Assembly: GCF_002934265.1 (NCBI RefSeq)
Contig: NZ_PTIX01000025.1
Span: forward strand, 43,136-107,135
Length of the DNA: 64,000 nt
Origin: Actinokineospora auranticolor
GTDB lineage: Bacteria > Actinomycetota > Actinomycetes > Mycobacteriales > Pseudonocardiaceae
Reading direction: 5' to 3'
Part shown: in pieces, positions 1 through 8,844 of the stretch
Layout: each line of letters begins with the position of its first letter
Numbering within the stretch: the first letter of the stretch is position 1
The notes under the pieces: generated by a model
The model's database searches: none
What the model saw: only the letters and a program-made list of their open reading frames with translations
What the model was told of the DNA's origin: nothing
Translations under genes and position numbers: made by a program

Positions 1-3000
1 GGAGCCCGCGCGGTAGGCGTTGGGCAGTCCACTGAGGACGGCCGCGCTCGCTTCCGGCGAGGCGACGGTGGTGGTGCGGTACGCGGTGGCCGTGGTGTCG
101 AGAGCCTGGTCCAGCGGACGGGTGCCGACGCGGAAGTCGTCGCGGGCGGCACGCCAGTGGTCGATCTCCGCCCGGCGGGCACCGGTGGCGCCCTGCGCGG
201 CGAGCCGGAGCGCGTGTCCGCGCCACGAGGTGCCTACGGGCGAGAGTTGTTCACCCGCGCAAGCGGCGCGCAAGTCCGCGAGCAGCACCCGCCACGACAC
301 GCCGTCGACGGAGAGGTGGTGGATCACGACCACGACCTCGTCCGGCGCGCCCGGCGGCGTGCGCAGCAGCGCCACCCGCACGACCTCGCCCGCGGCCGGG
401 TCGAGTTCGGCGGCCAACGCGGCCGCCGAAGCTGCCGCGTCGTCCCCTTCGGACTCGACGACCTCGGGCCCCGAGAGCCCCGGCGGAGGCACGAGCAGTT
501 CACCGGATGACGAGACCCGCAAGCGCAAGGCGTCGTGGTGGTCGACCAGCGCGCGGACGCCCCGGGCGAGGTCCGCGAGGGTCAGGAACTCGTTGACGCG
601 CAACGCCGTCCACTGCGCATACCCCGCGATCGACGTGTGGTCGGGGTGCGGGTCGAGCAGCGCGCGCACGATGGGTGGCGCGGGCACCGGCCCGGTCGGC
701 TCGTCGACCTCGACCACTCGCGCCTCGTCGAGGTCGCGCCCGGCGGCGGCCAGCGCGGCGAAGCTGCCGCGGCCGAGGAGGTCGCGGGGACGCAGGTCGA
801 CGCCGTGTGCGCGCAGCCTGCTGCTGACGCCGATCGCGGTGATGCTGTCGCCGCCGACAGCGAAGAAGTCGTCGTCCGGGCTGACCTGTTCCGCCCCGAC
901 GACTTCAGCGACGGCGGCGCACAGCAGCCGTTCCCGCTCCGTGCGCGGAGCACGTCCACCGCTCGCCGAGCGGGGAGCGGGCAGCGCCGTGCGATCGAGC
1001 TTTCCGTTGGTGGTCACGGGAAGCGCGTCCAGCACGACCACGGCCGTGGGCACCAGGTGATCGGGCACCCGCTCCGCCAATTCCGCGCGGACCCGGTCCG
1101 GGTCGAGCGTGGTCAGCGCGGCGGGGACGACGTAGCCCACGAGCCGGGGCGCACCGGTGTCGGTGCGCACGGCCGCCGCTGCGGCCCCCACCCCGGGGAG
1201 TGCGCCCAACGCGGCCTCGACCTCGCCGAGTTCGACCCGGTGGCCCCGAACCTTGACCTGCCCGTCGCGGCGGCCCAGGTACGCCAGACCCCGGCCCGGT
1301 ACCCAGCGGGCCAGGTCGCCGGTGCGGTACATCCGGTCGCCGGGGGCGCCGAACGGGTCGGCGAGGAACCGCTCGGCGGTGGCGCCGGGCCGGTCGAGGT
1401 AGCCGCGCGCCAGGTGCGGGCCCGCCAGGTACAACTCCCCCGCACTGCCCGGCGGCACCACGCGCAGCGCGTTGTCCAGCAGGTAGACGCGGGTTCCGGG
1501 GACCGGGAACCCGATCACCGGGTCGCCGCCGTCGAGCCAGGCGCCCACACTGTCCACAGTGGCCTCTGTCGGCCCGTAGAGGTTGCGTGCGGCTATGCCG
1601 GACGCGGCCACCCGACGCCACAGCGCGGGCGGCGCGGCCTCCCCACCGAGGATGAGCAACACCGGTCGATGGGGGCCGTCGAGCAGTCCCGCGTCCACCA
1701 AGGGAGCGGCCATCGACGGCGTGGTGTCGACGACGTCGATGCCATCACGCGTCAGCGCGGAGACCAACGCGGTCGCGTCGCGTGCCGTGTCGGCGTCGTA
1801 GACGTGCAGTTCGTGCCCGCACAGCAACCACAGCAGCTGGTCGAGCGCGGAGTCGAAGGCGAACGAGTACGTGTGCGCTGCCCGCAGCCGCCGTCCCGCC
1901 GCCCGCGTGGCGCGGGTCACCGTGGTGGACCGGTGGTGGTGCACGAGCGAGGCCAGACCGCCGACCCGCCCCAGCACGCCCTTGGGGGTGCCGGTGGAAC
2001 CGGAGGTGAAGATGACATAGGCGAGGTGGTCGGGATGCCGAGGCGCCGACAGCTCCTCAGTGGACAACGGAGCGCCCGACAACGCGGCCAGTTCGGCGCG
2101 AACCTCCGGCGCGTCGAGCACCAGGCGCGGCACCTCCGGCGGCACCACGTCGACGGTGGCCGCCGAGGCGAGCGCGAGCACCGCACCCGCCTCGGTGACC
2201 GTCGCGCGCAGCCGCGGCGCCGGGTGCTCGATGTCGAGCGGGAGGAACGCGGCGCCCGCCTCCAGCACCGCCAGCAAGGCGACGACGAGGTCAGCAGACC
2301 GGTCCAGCGGCAGCGCGACCACGTCGTCGGCACCGACACCGCGCGCCCGCAGCGCCCGCGCCAGCCTGCGCACCTCGACGACCAACTCCTCGACGCTCAG
2401 CCGCCGCGCCCCGCACACCAATACCGTCTGTCCACAGTGGTCGACGAGCAGATCGGCCAACAGACCGGGCACATCGCGCGGCACCCCCGGCACGGCCTCG
2501 ACTCGCCACGCGTCGAGCAGCGCCACCAAGTCCTCGGGCCCGACCAGCTCGACCCGCCCGACCACGGGCGCGTCCGAGTCCGTCAGGCCCCGGATCAGCG
2601 CGCACAACGCGTCCAGCCTGCGGTCGACACCCGCCTGGTCGTGGGTGCGGGCGTCGACCTCGAAGCCCAGCAGCACCCCACCATCACCAGTGGGCAGCAC
2701 GCTCAGCCCCATGTCCTCCGGCGGTCCGCCCGCGACGTTGCGCATGGTCCCGGTGGACCCGGCGAAATCGATCGCGAGGTCGAACGCCTTGAGGTTCACC
2801 CCGCGCCCGTGCAGCAACGCTCCCGCGCCGGGCACGGCCAGGTCGCGGGGCAGGTCCTCGCCGCGGTAGCGCTGGTGCGCGCGCATTTCCCGCATCGCCG
2901 TGGCCACCCGCGCGGTCAGCTCAGCCAGCCCGTCGCCGCCGAACACCTTGACCCGCAGGGGAAGCACGTTGACCGCCATGGCCGGTGTGCGCAGCGCGGA

Positions 3001-3897
3001 CCCGAACCGGCACATCAACGGCAGCGCGAACACCACGTCGTCACGGCCCAGCACCCGGTGCAGGAACGCGGCGTAGCAGGCGATGAGCGCCTCACCCCAC
3101 GTCGCGCCAACGCTCTCCGCGACCTCGCGCAGCCGGTTGAGGTCGGCGGTGGGCAACACGGTCCGAGCGGTGACCGTGCGCTCGGGAAGCCCGGTTCCCC
3201 CCGCGATGTCGTCGAGGTCGGGCAACGGGGTGAACCGCGCGCGCCAGTACGCCCGGTCCTGTGCGGCCCGCTCGCTCGCGAGGTAGGCGCGGTCGGCGGC
3301 CACTACGTCGGCGAACCGGCCGAACGGAGACGGCGCAGGCAGGCTCCCGCTCACCAGAGCTGTGTAGTGGGCCGCGGTGCGACGGGCCAGCATGGCCGCG
3401 GTGTAGCCGTCGAACACCAAGTGGTGGCCCAGCTGCGTGAACCACACCTCCCGGTCGGTCAGGCGCAGCACCGTGTGCGAGAACAGCGGGCGTTCCACCA
3501 TCTCCCGGCACGCCTCGGCCACCCGGCGGCGCTCCGAGTCGACCAGCGCGTGCGCGGCGGCCACCGGGTCCGGCGCGCCGCGCAGGTCGACCACCTCCGG
3601 CAGCGGCACCGGCTCGGCGGAGATCTCCTGGCGCGGTCCGTCCGGGGTGGTGAACACCCGCAACCGCAGGCTGTCCGCCTCCTCGGTGGTCGCGCGGATC
3701 GCCGCGCGCAGCGCCTCGACGTCCACCGGGCCACCGCCGCCGATCTCCAGCACGTCACCGACGACGTAGTACGGCGAGTCCGGCTCCAGGCGCTGCGCGT
3801 CCCAGATGCCGCGCTGGGCGCGGGTCAGTTCCCAGGACGTCTCGGGTGAGCAGGCCGACTCGGACCGGGTGCCGGGGTGGGCGTGGGCTGTGCTCAA
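1..3897 (-). CDS. Siderophore NRPS, C-A-T-E... (runs off left edge)
   Basis: Non-ribosomal peptide synthetase; 1299 residues are visible and the 3' end lies outside the window. A condensation domain carries HHLVFDG (about residue 157). The adenylation domain has A3 TSGSTGTPKG (about 632), A5 NLYGPTE (about 773) and A7 YRTGDL (about 858). A carrier domain has GGDSITAIG (about 1016). The next domain has HHLSVDGVSW (about 1192), the signature of epimerization domains. A TTG start at 3897 is chosen because AGGAG lies 6 nt upstream and the protein then opens with a normal C domain. The A-domain pocket has FDSALDQL and an Asp after GPTEATV; these acidic positions tentatively suggest a basic amino acid. 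It is the last visible gene of the 2,3-dihydroxybenzoate operon, 25 nt after the importer ATPase, so it probably extends an aryl-capped siderophore with a D-amino acid. Function class is secure; substrate is inference. Confidence 0.9.
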   Translation of the reverse strand, partial: MSTAHAHPGTRSESACSPETSWELTRAQRGIWDAQRLEPDSPYYVVGDVLEIGGGGPVDVEALRAAIRATTEEADSLRLRVFTTPDGPRQEISAEPVPLPEVVDLRGAPDPVAAAHALVDSERRRVAEACREMVERPLFSHTVLRLTDREVWFTQLGHHLVFDGYTAAMLARRTAAHYTALVSGSLPAPSPFGRFADVVAADRAYLASERAAQDRAYWRARFTPLPDLDDIAGGTGLPERTVTARTVLPTADLNRLREVAESVGATWGEALIACYAAFLHRVLGRDDVVFALPLMCRFGSALRTPAMAVNVLPLRVKVFGGDGLAELTARVATAMREMRAHQRYRGEDLPRDLAVPGAGALLHGRGVNLKAFDLAIDFAGSTGTMRNVAGGPPEDMGLSVLPTGDGGVLLGFEVDARTHDQAGVDRRLDALCALIRGLTDSDAPVVGRVELVGPEDLVALLDAWRVEAVPGVPRDVPGLLADLLVDHCGQTVLVCGARRLSVEELVVEVRRLARALRARGVGADDVVALPLDRSADLVVALLAVLEAGAAFLPLDIEHPAPRLRATVTEAGAVLALASAATVDVVPPEVPRLVLDAPEVRAELAALSGAPLSTEELSAPRHPDHLAYVIFTSGSTGTPKGVLGRVGGLASLVHHHRSTTVTRATRAAGRRLRAAHTYSFAFDSALDQLLWLLCGHELHVYDADTARDATALVSALTRDGIDVVDTTPSMAAPLVDAGLLDGPHRPVLLILGGEAAPPALWRRVAASGIAARNLYGPTEATVDSVGAWLDGGDPVIGFPVPGTRVYLLDNALRVVPPGSAGELYLAGPHLARGYLDRPGATAERFLADPFGAPGDRMYRTGDLARWVPGRGLAYLGRRDGQVKVRGHRVELGEVEAALGALPGVGAAAAAVRTDTGAPRLVGYVVPAALTTLDPDRVRAELAERVPDHLVPTAVVVLDALPVTTNGKLDRTALPAPRSASGGRAPRTERERLLCAAVAEVVGAEQVSPDDDFFAVGGDSITAIGVSSRLRAHGVDLRPRDLLGRGSFAALAAAGRDLDEARVVEVDEPTGPVPAPPIVRALLDPHPDHTSIAGYAQWTALRVNEFLTLADLARGVRALVDHHDALRLRVSSSGELLVPPPGLSGPEVVESEGDDAAASAAALAAELDPAAGEVVRVALLRTPPGAPDEVVVVIHHLSVDGVSWRVLLADLRAACAGEQLSPVGTSWRGHALRLAAQGATGARRAEIDHWRAARDDFRVGTRPLDQALDTTATAYRTTTVASPEASAAVLSGLPNAYRAGS

Positions 3898-3922
3898 CGC
3901 GATCTCCTGGTGTCGGGGGTGG

Positions 3923-4696
3923 TCAGAGGGCGGGGACGACCATCGGCGTGCCGGTCACCGGGTCGGGCACCACCACGCAGGGCAGCTCGAAGACCTTGGT
4001 GATCAGCGCGGCGTCGACGACCCGCGCGGGCGCGCCCTCGGCCACGATCTGGCCGTCGCGCATGGCGACGACGTGGTCGGCGTAGCGGCAGGCCTGGTTG
4101 ATGTCGTGCAGCACCGCGATCACGGTGCGGCCCTGGTCGCGCAGCCGGGCCAGCAGTTCCAGCAGCTGGTACTGGTGGGCGATGTCGAGGAACGACGTCG
4201 GCTCGTCGAGCAGCAGGTGCGTCGTGCGTTGCGCCAAGACCAGCGCGACCCACACCCGTTGCCGTTGACCGCCGGAGAGTTCGTGCACCGGACGGTCGGC
4301 GAGGTCGGCCACACCCGCTGCTTCCATCGCCTCAGCGACGCTGCGCTCGTCCTCTTCGGACCAGGTCGACAGCAACGACTGATGGGGGAAACGGCCGCGC
4401 GCGACGAGTGCGCGTACTCGTACGTCCTCGGGCGCGACCGGTTCCTGCGGCAGGAAACCCAAGGCGCGCGCGAGTTCCTTGTTCGGGTACGTGCTCACCG
4501 CCCGCCCGTCGAGCTGGACGGCGCCCGCCGAAGGGCGCAGCAGCCGTACGAACGCGCGCAGCAGCGTCGACTTGCCGCAGGCGTTCGGGCCGACGATGGC
4601 GGTGAAGGCGCCGTCGGGCACGTCCAGGGACAGCCGGGTGGAGACCACCCGGTCGTCGTAGCGCAGGGTCAGGTCCCGTGCGGTCAGGCGGGTCAT
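3923..4696 (-). CDS. Ferric-siderophore ABC importer, ATP-binding protein
   Basis: A 257-residue FecE/FepC-type ATPase that powers uptake of the iron-loaded siderophore at the cytoplasmic face. Walker A is GPNACGKST (residues 36-44), the signature is LSGGQRQRV and Walker B is LLLDEPT. The ATG at 4696 overlaps the permease stop (ATGA), so the two are translationally coupled. An open frame continues upstream to 5602, but only as a shadow of the permease. Length and motifs are standard for the family. Confidence 0.95.
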   Translation of the reverse strand: MTRLTARDLTLRYDDRVVSTRLSLDVPDGAFTAIVGPNACGKSTLLRAFVRLLRPSAGAVQLDGRAVSTYPNKELARALGFLPQEPVAPEDVRVRALVARGRFPHQSLLSTWSEEDERSVAEAMEAAGVADLADRPVHELSGGQRQRVWVALVLAQRTTHLLLDEPTSFLDIAHQYQLLELLARLRDQGRTVIAVLHDINQACRYADHVVAMRDGQIVAEGAPARVVDAALITKVFELPCVVVPDPVTGTPMVVPAL

Positions 4697-5715
4697 GCGC
4701 GCCCGACCTTCCTGGCGAGCAGCCAGATCAGGTACGAGCCGCCGACCGCGGTGCTGACCACCCCGGCGGGCAGGGGCACCGGCGCGAGCAGCACCTGGGC
4801 CAGCAGGTCCGTGCCCAGCAGCAGCACCGCGCCGGTCAGCGCGGCCGGGAGCATCGGGACACCGGGCGCGGCGGCCACCCGCCTGCCGATCTGCGGGGCG
4901 GCCAGCGCGATGAACGCGATCGGCCCGGCCACGGCGGTCACCGTCGCCGTGCAACCCACGCCGATGAGCACCAGCTCCAGCCGCAGCCGCTCCAGCCCGA
5001 CCCCCGTGGCGACCGCGACCTCCCGACCCAGCCCCGCCTGCTGCGCGTCCCGCGAGCGCGCCGCCAGGAACACCAGCAGGACACCGAGGACGACGAACGG
5101 GACGCCGACGTCGTCCCAACCGAGCCCGTTGAGCGAGCCCGCGCTCCAGCCGACGGCGGCGATCGCCACCTCCAGCTCCGCGCGCAGCACGATCCACGAG
5201 TTGACCGCGGTCAACATGGCGTTGACCGCGATGCCGATCACCACCAGCCGCAGCCCGGAGAGCCCACCGGACCGGGAGAGCAGGTAGACCAGGGTCGCGG
5301 CCACCAACCCGCCCAGCACGGACCCCGTGATGAGCTGCGCCGAGGACCCGGAGAGCACGGTGAGCACCACGAGTGCCCCGGTGTAGGCGCCCGCGTCGAG
5401 GCCGATGACCTCCGGGCTGCCCAACGGGTTGCGGGTGACGCCCTGGAAGATCGCCCCCGCCACGCCGAGCGCGGCGCCGAAGACCACGGCCGCCAGCACC
5501 CGCGGCAGGCGCCACTGGCGGATCACCACACCGGAGTCGCCGCCTGCCCCCGTCAGCGCGGCGAACACCTTGGCCGGACTCGCCCAGACCGCGCCGTGGC
5601 ACAGACCGAGCAGCGCCAGACCGGCGATGACGACCAGCGCGACGACGCTGACGACCAGGGTTCGGCGTTCGACGCGGATCGAGAAGCGCCCGCGGCGCAG
5701 GACGACGGCGGTCAC
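4693..5715 (-). CDS. Ferric-siderophore ABC importer, FecCD-family permease
   Basis: A 340-residue, highly hydrophobic BtuC/FecCD-type permease. It has a short basic N-terminus, about ten membrane segments and family blocks such as TRNPLGSPEVIGLDAGAYTG and GPIAFIALAAPQIGRR. It forms the importer channel with the adjacent permease. It starts at a GTG overlapping the upstream permease stop and ends overlapping the ATPase start, so the three are coupled within the siderophore operon. Confidence 0.95.
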   Translation of the reverse strand: MTAVVLRRGRFSIRVERRTLVVSVVALVVIAGLALLGLCHGAVWASPAKVFAALTGAGGDSGVVIRQWRLPRVLAAVVFGAALGVAGAIFQGVTRNPLGSPEVIGLDAGAYTGALVVLTVLSGSSAQLITGSVLGGLVAATLVYLLSRSGGLSGLRLVVIGIAVNAMLTAVNSWIVLRAELEVAIAAVGWSAGSLNGLGWDDVGVPFVVLGVLLVFLAARSRDAQQAGLGREVAVATGVGLERLRLELVLIGVGCTATVTAVAGPIAFIALAAPQIGRRVAAAPGVPMLPAALTGAVLLLGTDLLAQVLLAPVPLPAGVVSTAVGGSYLIWLLARKVGRA

Positions 5716-6725
5716 AGCGGCGCCGCCCCGTAGCGGCGGACGGCCCAGATGAGCACCGGCCCGCCGAGGAACGCGGTCACGAACGCCACCGGCACCTCAC
5801 CGGTCGGCAGCAGCACCCGCGACCCCACGTCGGACACCAGCAGCAGGACCGGTCCGATCACCGCGGCGTAGGCGACCAGCCACGGCACCGAGCCGCCCGC
5901 CGCGCGCCGGGCCAGGTGCGGCACGATCAGCCCCACGAACAGGATCGGCCCGGCGACCGCGGTCGCCGCGCCCGCCAGCACCGTGATCAGCACCAGCGCG
6001 CCCGCCCGGACCCGCGACACGTTCGCGCCGAGGCTGCGCGCGACGGTCTCGCCGAGCGCCAACGCGTTGAGCTGCCTGCTCAGCAGCGCGGACCCCACCA
6101 GCGCCGCCGCGATGGCCAGCAGCGGCACCAGCATCGGCGCCTGCTCCCGACCGGCCAGCGACCCCACCGCCCAGAACCGGTACGCGTCGAAGACATCCGG
6201 CAGCAACAGCCGCAGTCCCAGCGACAGCCCGGACAGCACCGAACTCAGCGCCACCCCGGTGAGCACCAGCCGCAGCGGCGAACCCCAGCCCACCGCGAAG
6301 ACCACGACCGTCGCCAACACACCGCCGACCACCGCCAGCGCCAACTCCCCCACGGCAGAGGCGGCGGCACCCATCGCGGACCCGACGGTGATGGCGAACC
6401 CGGCGCCGGTGGTGACCCCGAGCACCCCCGGCTCGGCCAACGGGTTCCGTGAGATCACCTGCACCAGCACGCCCGCGACGCCCAAGGCCGCGCCCACGCC
6501 GATGGCCAGCAGCGCGCGGGGCGCGCGGATGTGCCGCACCACTGAGTCGTTCGCGGTGTCCGACGGGGCGAACAGCGCCCGCAGCACGTCCTCCGGCGCG
6601 ATGGGGTGCGCGCCGATGCCGAGGCTGACCACCGCGACCGCCAGCAACGCGACGAGCGCCACGACGAGCCACGCGACGCGCGCTCCCGACCGTAGTCGCG
6701 CGGGTGGGACCTGGACGGTGGTCAC
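5712..6725 (-). CDS. Ferric-siderophore ABC importer, second FecCD-family permease
   Basis: A 337-residue FecCD permease, partner of the adjacent one. Typical blocks are VISRNPLAEPGVLGVTTGAG and GPILFVGLIVPHLAR. The GTG start at 6725 overlaps the stop of the binding-protein gene (GTGA). A longer open frame to 7898 passes through that gene and the reductase in the wrong frame and is not used. Two different permeases forming a heterodimer is usual for catechol and hydroxamate importers such as FepD/FepG. Confidence 0.95.
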   Translation of the reverse strand: MTTVQVPPARLRSGARVAWLVVALVALLAVAVVSLGIGAHPIAPEDVLRALFAPSDTANDSVVRHIRAPRALLAIGVGAALGVAGVLVQVISRNPLAEPGVLGVTTGAGFAITVGSAMGAAASAVGELALAVVGGVLATVVVFAVGWGSPLRLVLTGVALSSVLSGLSLGLRLLLPDVFDAYRFWAVGSLAGREQAPMLVPLLAIAAALVGSALLSRQLNALALGETVARSLGANVSRVRAGALVLITVLAGAATAVAGPILFVGLIVPHLARRAAGGSVPWLVAYAAVIGPVLLLVSDVGSRVLLPTGEVPVAFVTAFLGGPVLIWAVRRYGAAPL

Positions 6726-7714
6726 GACGTCAGCAGCGGTGCGAGCGCTTTGTCGACCGCGTCGGCGGTGGCCATCGCCGAGCCGTACGTCGTGGCCTCC
6801 GTGTAGCGCAACGGGAACGCCTTGCCCGCCTTGACCGCGGGCAGCCCCTTCCAGAGCGGCGAGTCCAGCACGTACTGCACGCCCTTGGGGTTGGAGCCGT
6901 CCGCGTTGACCGTGTAGGTGATCACCTCGGCCTCGGCGAAGGCGGTGGGCAACTCCTCGATCGACGGGTACTCGCTGACGTCCTTGGAACCGCCACCCCG
7001 CACCTTGACCTGGCCGTAGTAGTTCGCACCGAGGTCTTGGGCGACGTTGGTGCCCCAGGAACCGTTGAACTCGCGCTGGAAGTTGCCGTTGGCGATCTCG
7101 CCGTAGGCACCCAGGTGCGCGAACTTCAGTCCGGGTAGGACACCCGCGTACTTCGCGGCCAGCGCCTTCGTCTTGGTCTGGTAGGCGTCGCGGATGGTGT
7201 CGAAGGTGGCCAGCGCGCCCGCCGCGTCGGCCTGCCTGCGCGAGAGGTCCCGCCACGCGGAGGGCAGCGAGGGACCGATCGCCACGACCGGCGCGATGGC
7301 CCGCAGCCGCGCGATGTCGATGTCGGCGAGCACCGGCTTGGGCACGCCGATCACGATCAGATCGGGCTCGAGCTGGGCGATCGCCTCGTAGTTGGTCTCG
7401 GCGGCGGACTCGCCTGCCACCTTGGCCAGCCGGTCGTAGGTGGCGCGGATCTCCGGGGTCATCATCGGCAGCCCGCGCCGCCAGGTGGAGATCCCGACGA
7501 GCGGCGCGTTGGCCTCCATCAGGGCCGGGACGGCGTAGCCGGTGGCCACGACGCGCTTCGGCGAGACCGGGATGGTGATGTCGCCGTTGTCCGCGGTGAA
7601 GACCCGGGTGGCGCCCGCGGGTGCGGCGGGCTCGCCGGGGCCGGAGCCGCACCCGGCGGCCAAAGCGGCGAGCACGAGCGCACCGGCGATGCGGGCGGAT
7701 CTGGGGACGCGCAT
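6722..7714 (-). CDS. Ferric-siderophore binding lipoprotein
   Basis: A 330-residue FepB/FhuD-like periplasmic-binding-type lipoprotein. The N-terminus has basic residues, a hydrophobic core and the lipobox LAAGC with Cys22, so it should be membrane-anchored and exported. The two-lobed TroA/BtuF-type fold is indicated by PKRVVATGYAVPALMEAN near the N-terminus and IAQLEPDLIVIG in the first lobe. It precedes both permeases and the ATPase and should deliver the ferric catecholate to them. The start is ATG with a purine-rich GAAGGAATC segment just upstream. Confidence 0.94.
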   Translation of the reverse strand: MRVPRSARIAGALVLAALAAGCGSGPGEPAAPAGATRVFTADNGDITIPVSPKRVVATGYAVPALMEANAPLVGISTWRRGLPMMTPEIRATYDRLAKVAGESAAETNYEAIAQLEPDLIVIGVPKPVLADIDIARLRAIAPVVAIGPSLPSAWRDLSRRQADAAGALATFDTIRDAYQTKTKALAAKYAGVLPGLKFAHLGAYGEIANGNFQREFNGSWGTNVAQDLGANYYGQVKVRGGGSKDVSEYPSIEELPTAFAEAEVITYTVNADGSNPKGVQYVLDSPLWKGLPAVKAGKAFPLRYTEATTYGSAMATADAVDKALAPLLTS

Positions 7715-7756
7715 GGGAGATTCCTTCAGCAGGTTGGTTGATCGCGACCGGGGGGC

Positions 7757-8596
7757 TCAGTCGTCGTGCTCGTCGTCGAAGTCGACGACACCGCGCTTCC
7801 AGTAGCCGGTGATGTCGTGGTCGGTCTTGTCCAGGCCCAGTTCGTCGCGGACCCAGCGGCGCAGCGGCTTGATCGAGCCCGCCTCGCCCGCGATCCACAC
7901 GTAGACCCGCTCACCTTCGGGGACGCGCACTGCCCGCACGGCACGGTCGAGCAGACCGGGCTCGGCACCGTGCAGCCACTGGACTTCGACGCCCTCGGGG
8001 GCGCTCAGCTCGATGTGCTCGCTCGCGTCCGCCACCTCGATGAACGCCCAACCGCGCGCGGTGCGGGGCAGTTCCTCGAGCCAGCGGGCGATGGCGGGTA
8101 GCGCGGTGAGGTCGCCCGCGAGGAGGTAGCGGTCGTAGTTGTGCGGGACGATCAGGCCGCCGGGAGGGCCCGCGATGTGCGCGACCGCGCCGGGTTCGAC
8201 GGCGCGCGCCCAGTCGCTGCCCAGTCCGTCCGGGTGCAGGGCGATGTCGAGGTCGAGTTCGCCGGTGACCGGGTCGTAGCGGCGCACCGTGTACTCGCGG
8301 GAGGTGGGCGACGGCTTGGGCCAGCGCAGCATGTCGCCGTTGGGCTCCGGCAGGCGCAGGGTGCCGTCCGGGTCCGGGAACAGCACCTTGACGTGCTCGT
8401 CGGGCGCGTGCGCCTCGAACCCGGCGGTCCCCGGGCCGCCGAGGGTGACCCGCAGCAGACCGGACCCGACCATGGCCGTGCGCACCACCACCGCGGCGCG
8501 CACGCGGATCGGGTAGCCCACCTTCTCCGCCGCGGTGCCCGCGCGGACCTCGGCGATCCGCTCCCGGTGGCGGTGCCGGTGGTCGACCCGGTTCAC
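7757..8596 (-). CDS. Siderophore-interacting protein (FAD-dependent ferric-siderophore reductase)
   Basis: A 279-residue SIP/ViuB-type flavoprotein that releases iron from the imported siderophore by reduction. The N-terminal FAD-binding part includes SREYTVRRYDPVTGELDLDIALH, and GPPGG follows. The C-terminal NAD(P)H-binding lobe has LLAGDLTALPAIARWLEELP and ends with the family-typical GYWKRG. The GTG start overlaps the carrier-protein stop. Its place between DHB biosynthesis and import genes agrees with intracellular iron release. Confidence 0.93.
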   Translation of the reverse strand: MNRVDHRHRHRERIAEVRAGTAAEKVGYPIRVRAAVVVRTAMVGSGLLRVTLGGPGTAGFEAHAPDEHVKVLFPDPDGTLRLPEPNGDMLRWPKPSPTSREYTVRRYDPVTGELDLDIALHPDGLGSDWARAVEPGAVAHIAGPPGGLIVPHNYDRYLLAGDLTALPAIARWLEELPRTARGWAFIEVADASEHIELSAPEGVEVQWLHGAEPGLLDRAVRAVRVPEGERVYVWIAGEAGSIKPLRRWVRDELGLDKTDHDITGYWKRGVVDFDDEHDD

Positions 8597-8844
8597 GCGC
8601 CCGCCCCGGTCACCAGTCGGGTCCAGCGGTCCAACCGGGGTTCCTCGGCCAGGTCGGCGAACTCCACCTCGGGCGCGCCCGCCGCCCGCCAGCGCTCCAG
8701 CAGGGCCATGGTGCGCATGGAGTCCAGGCCCAGGTCGAGCAGGTCGGCCTCCGGGGTCACCTCCGCCGGTGCGCAGCCGAGCACCTCGGCGATGTCCGCC
8801 CGCACGCGGTCGCCGGTCAGCGCGCCCGCCTCGGGGGCGCTCAT
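8593..8844 (-). CDS. Free-standing aryl carrier protein
   Basis: An 83-residue acyl-carrier-type protein with the phosphopantetheine site LDLGLDSMR. In enterobactin and bacillibactin pathways this domain is the C-terminus of EntB/DhbB. Here it is a separate gene whose ATG overlaps the isochorismatase stop by four bases, as if one ancestral fusion had been split. It should accept 2,3-dihydroxybenzoyl-AMP from the DhbE homologue and present it to the first NRPS condensation domain. The carrier identity is secure; the partner is inferred from context. Confidence 0.9.
   Translation of the reverse strand: MSAPEAGALTGDRVRADIAEVLGCAPAEVTPEADLLDLGLDSMRTMALLERWRAAGAPEVEFADLAEEPRLDRWTRLVTGAGA

Noticed and set aside
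535..3849. An 1104-codon plus-strand open frame opposite the NRPS
   Set aside because: It is a shadow of the NRPS; it has Gln/Arg/His-rich nonsense composition, while the minus strand carries all C, A, T and E motifs.
5712..7898. A 728-codon minus-strand open frame suggesting a fused binding protein and permease
   Set aside because: Upstream of 6725 the frame reads Arg-rich sequence antagonistic to the true binding-protein frame; the GTGA overlap at 6722-6725 marks the real permease start.
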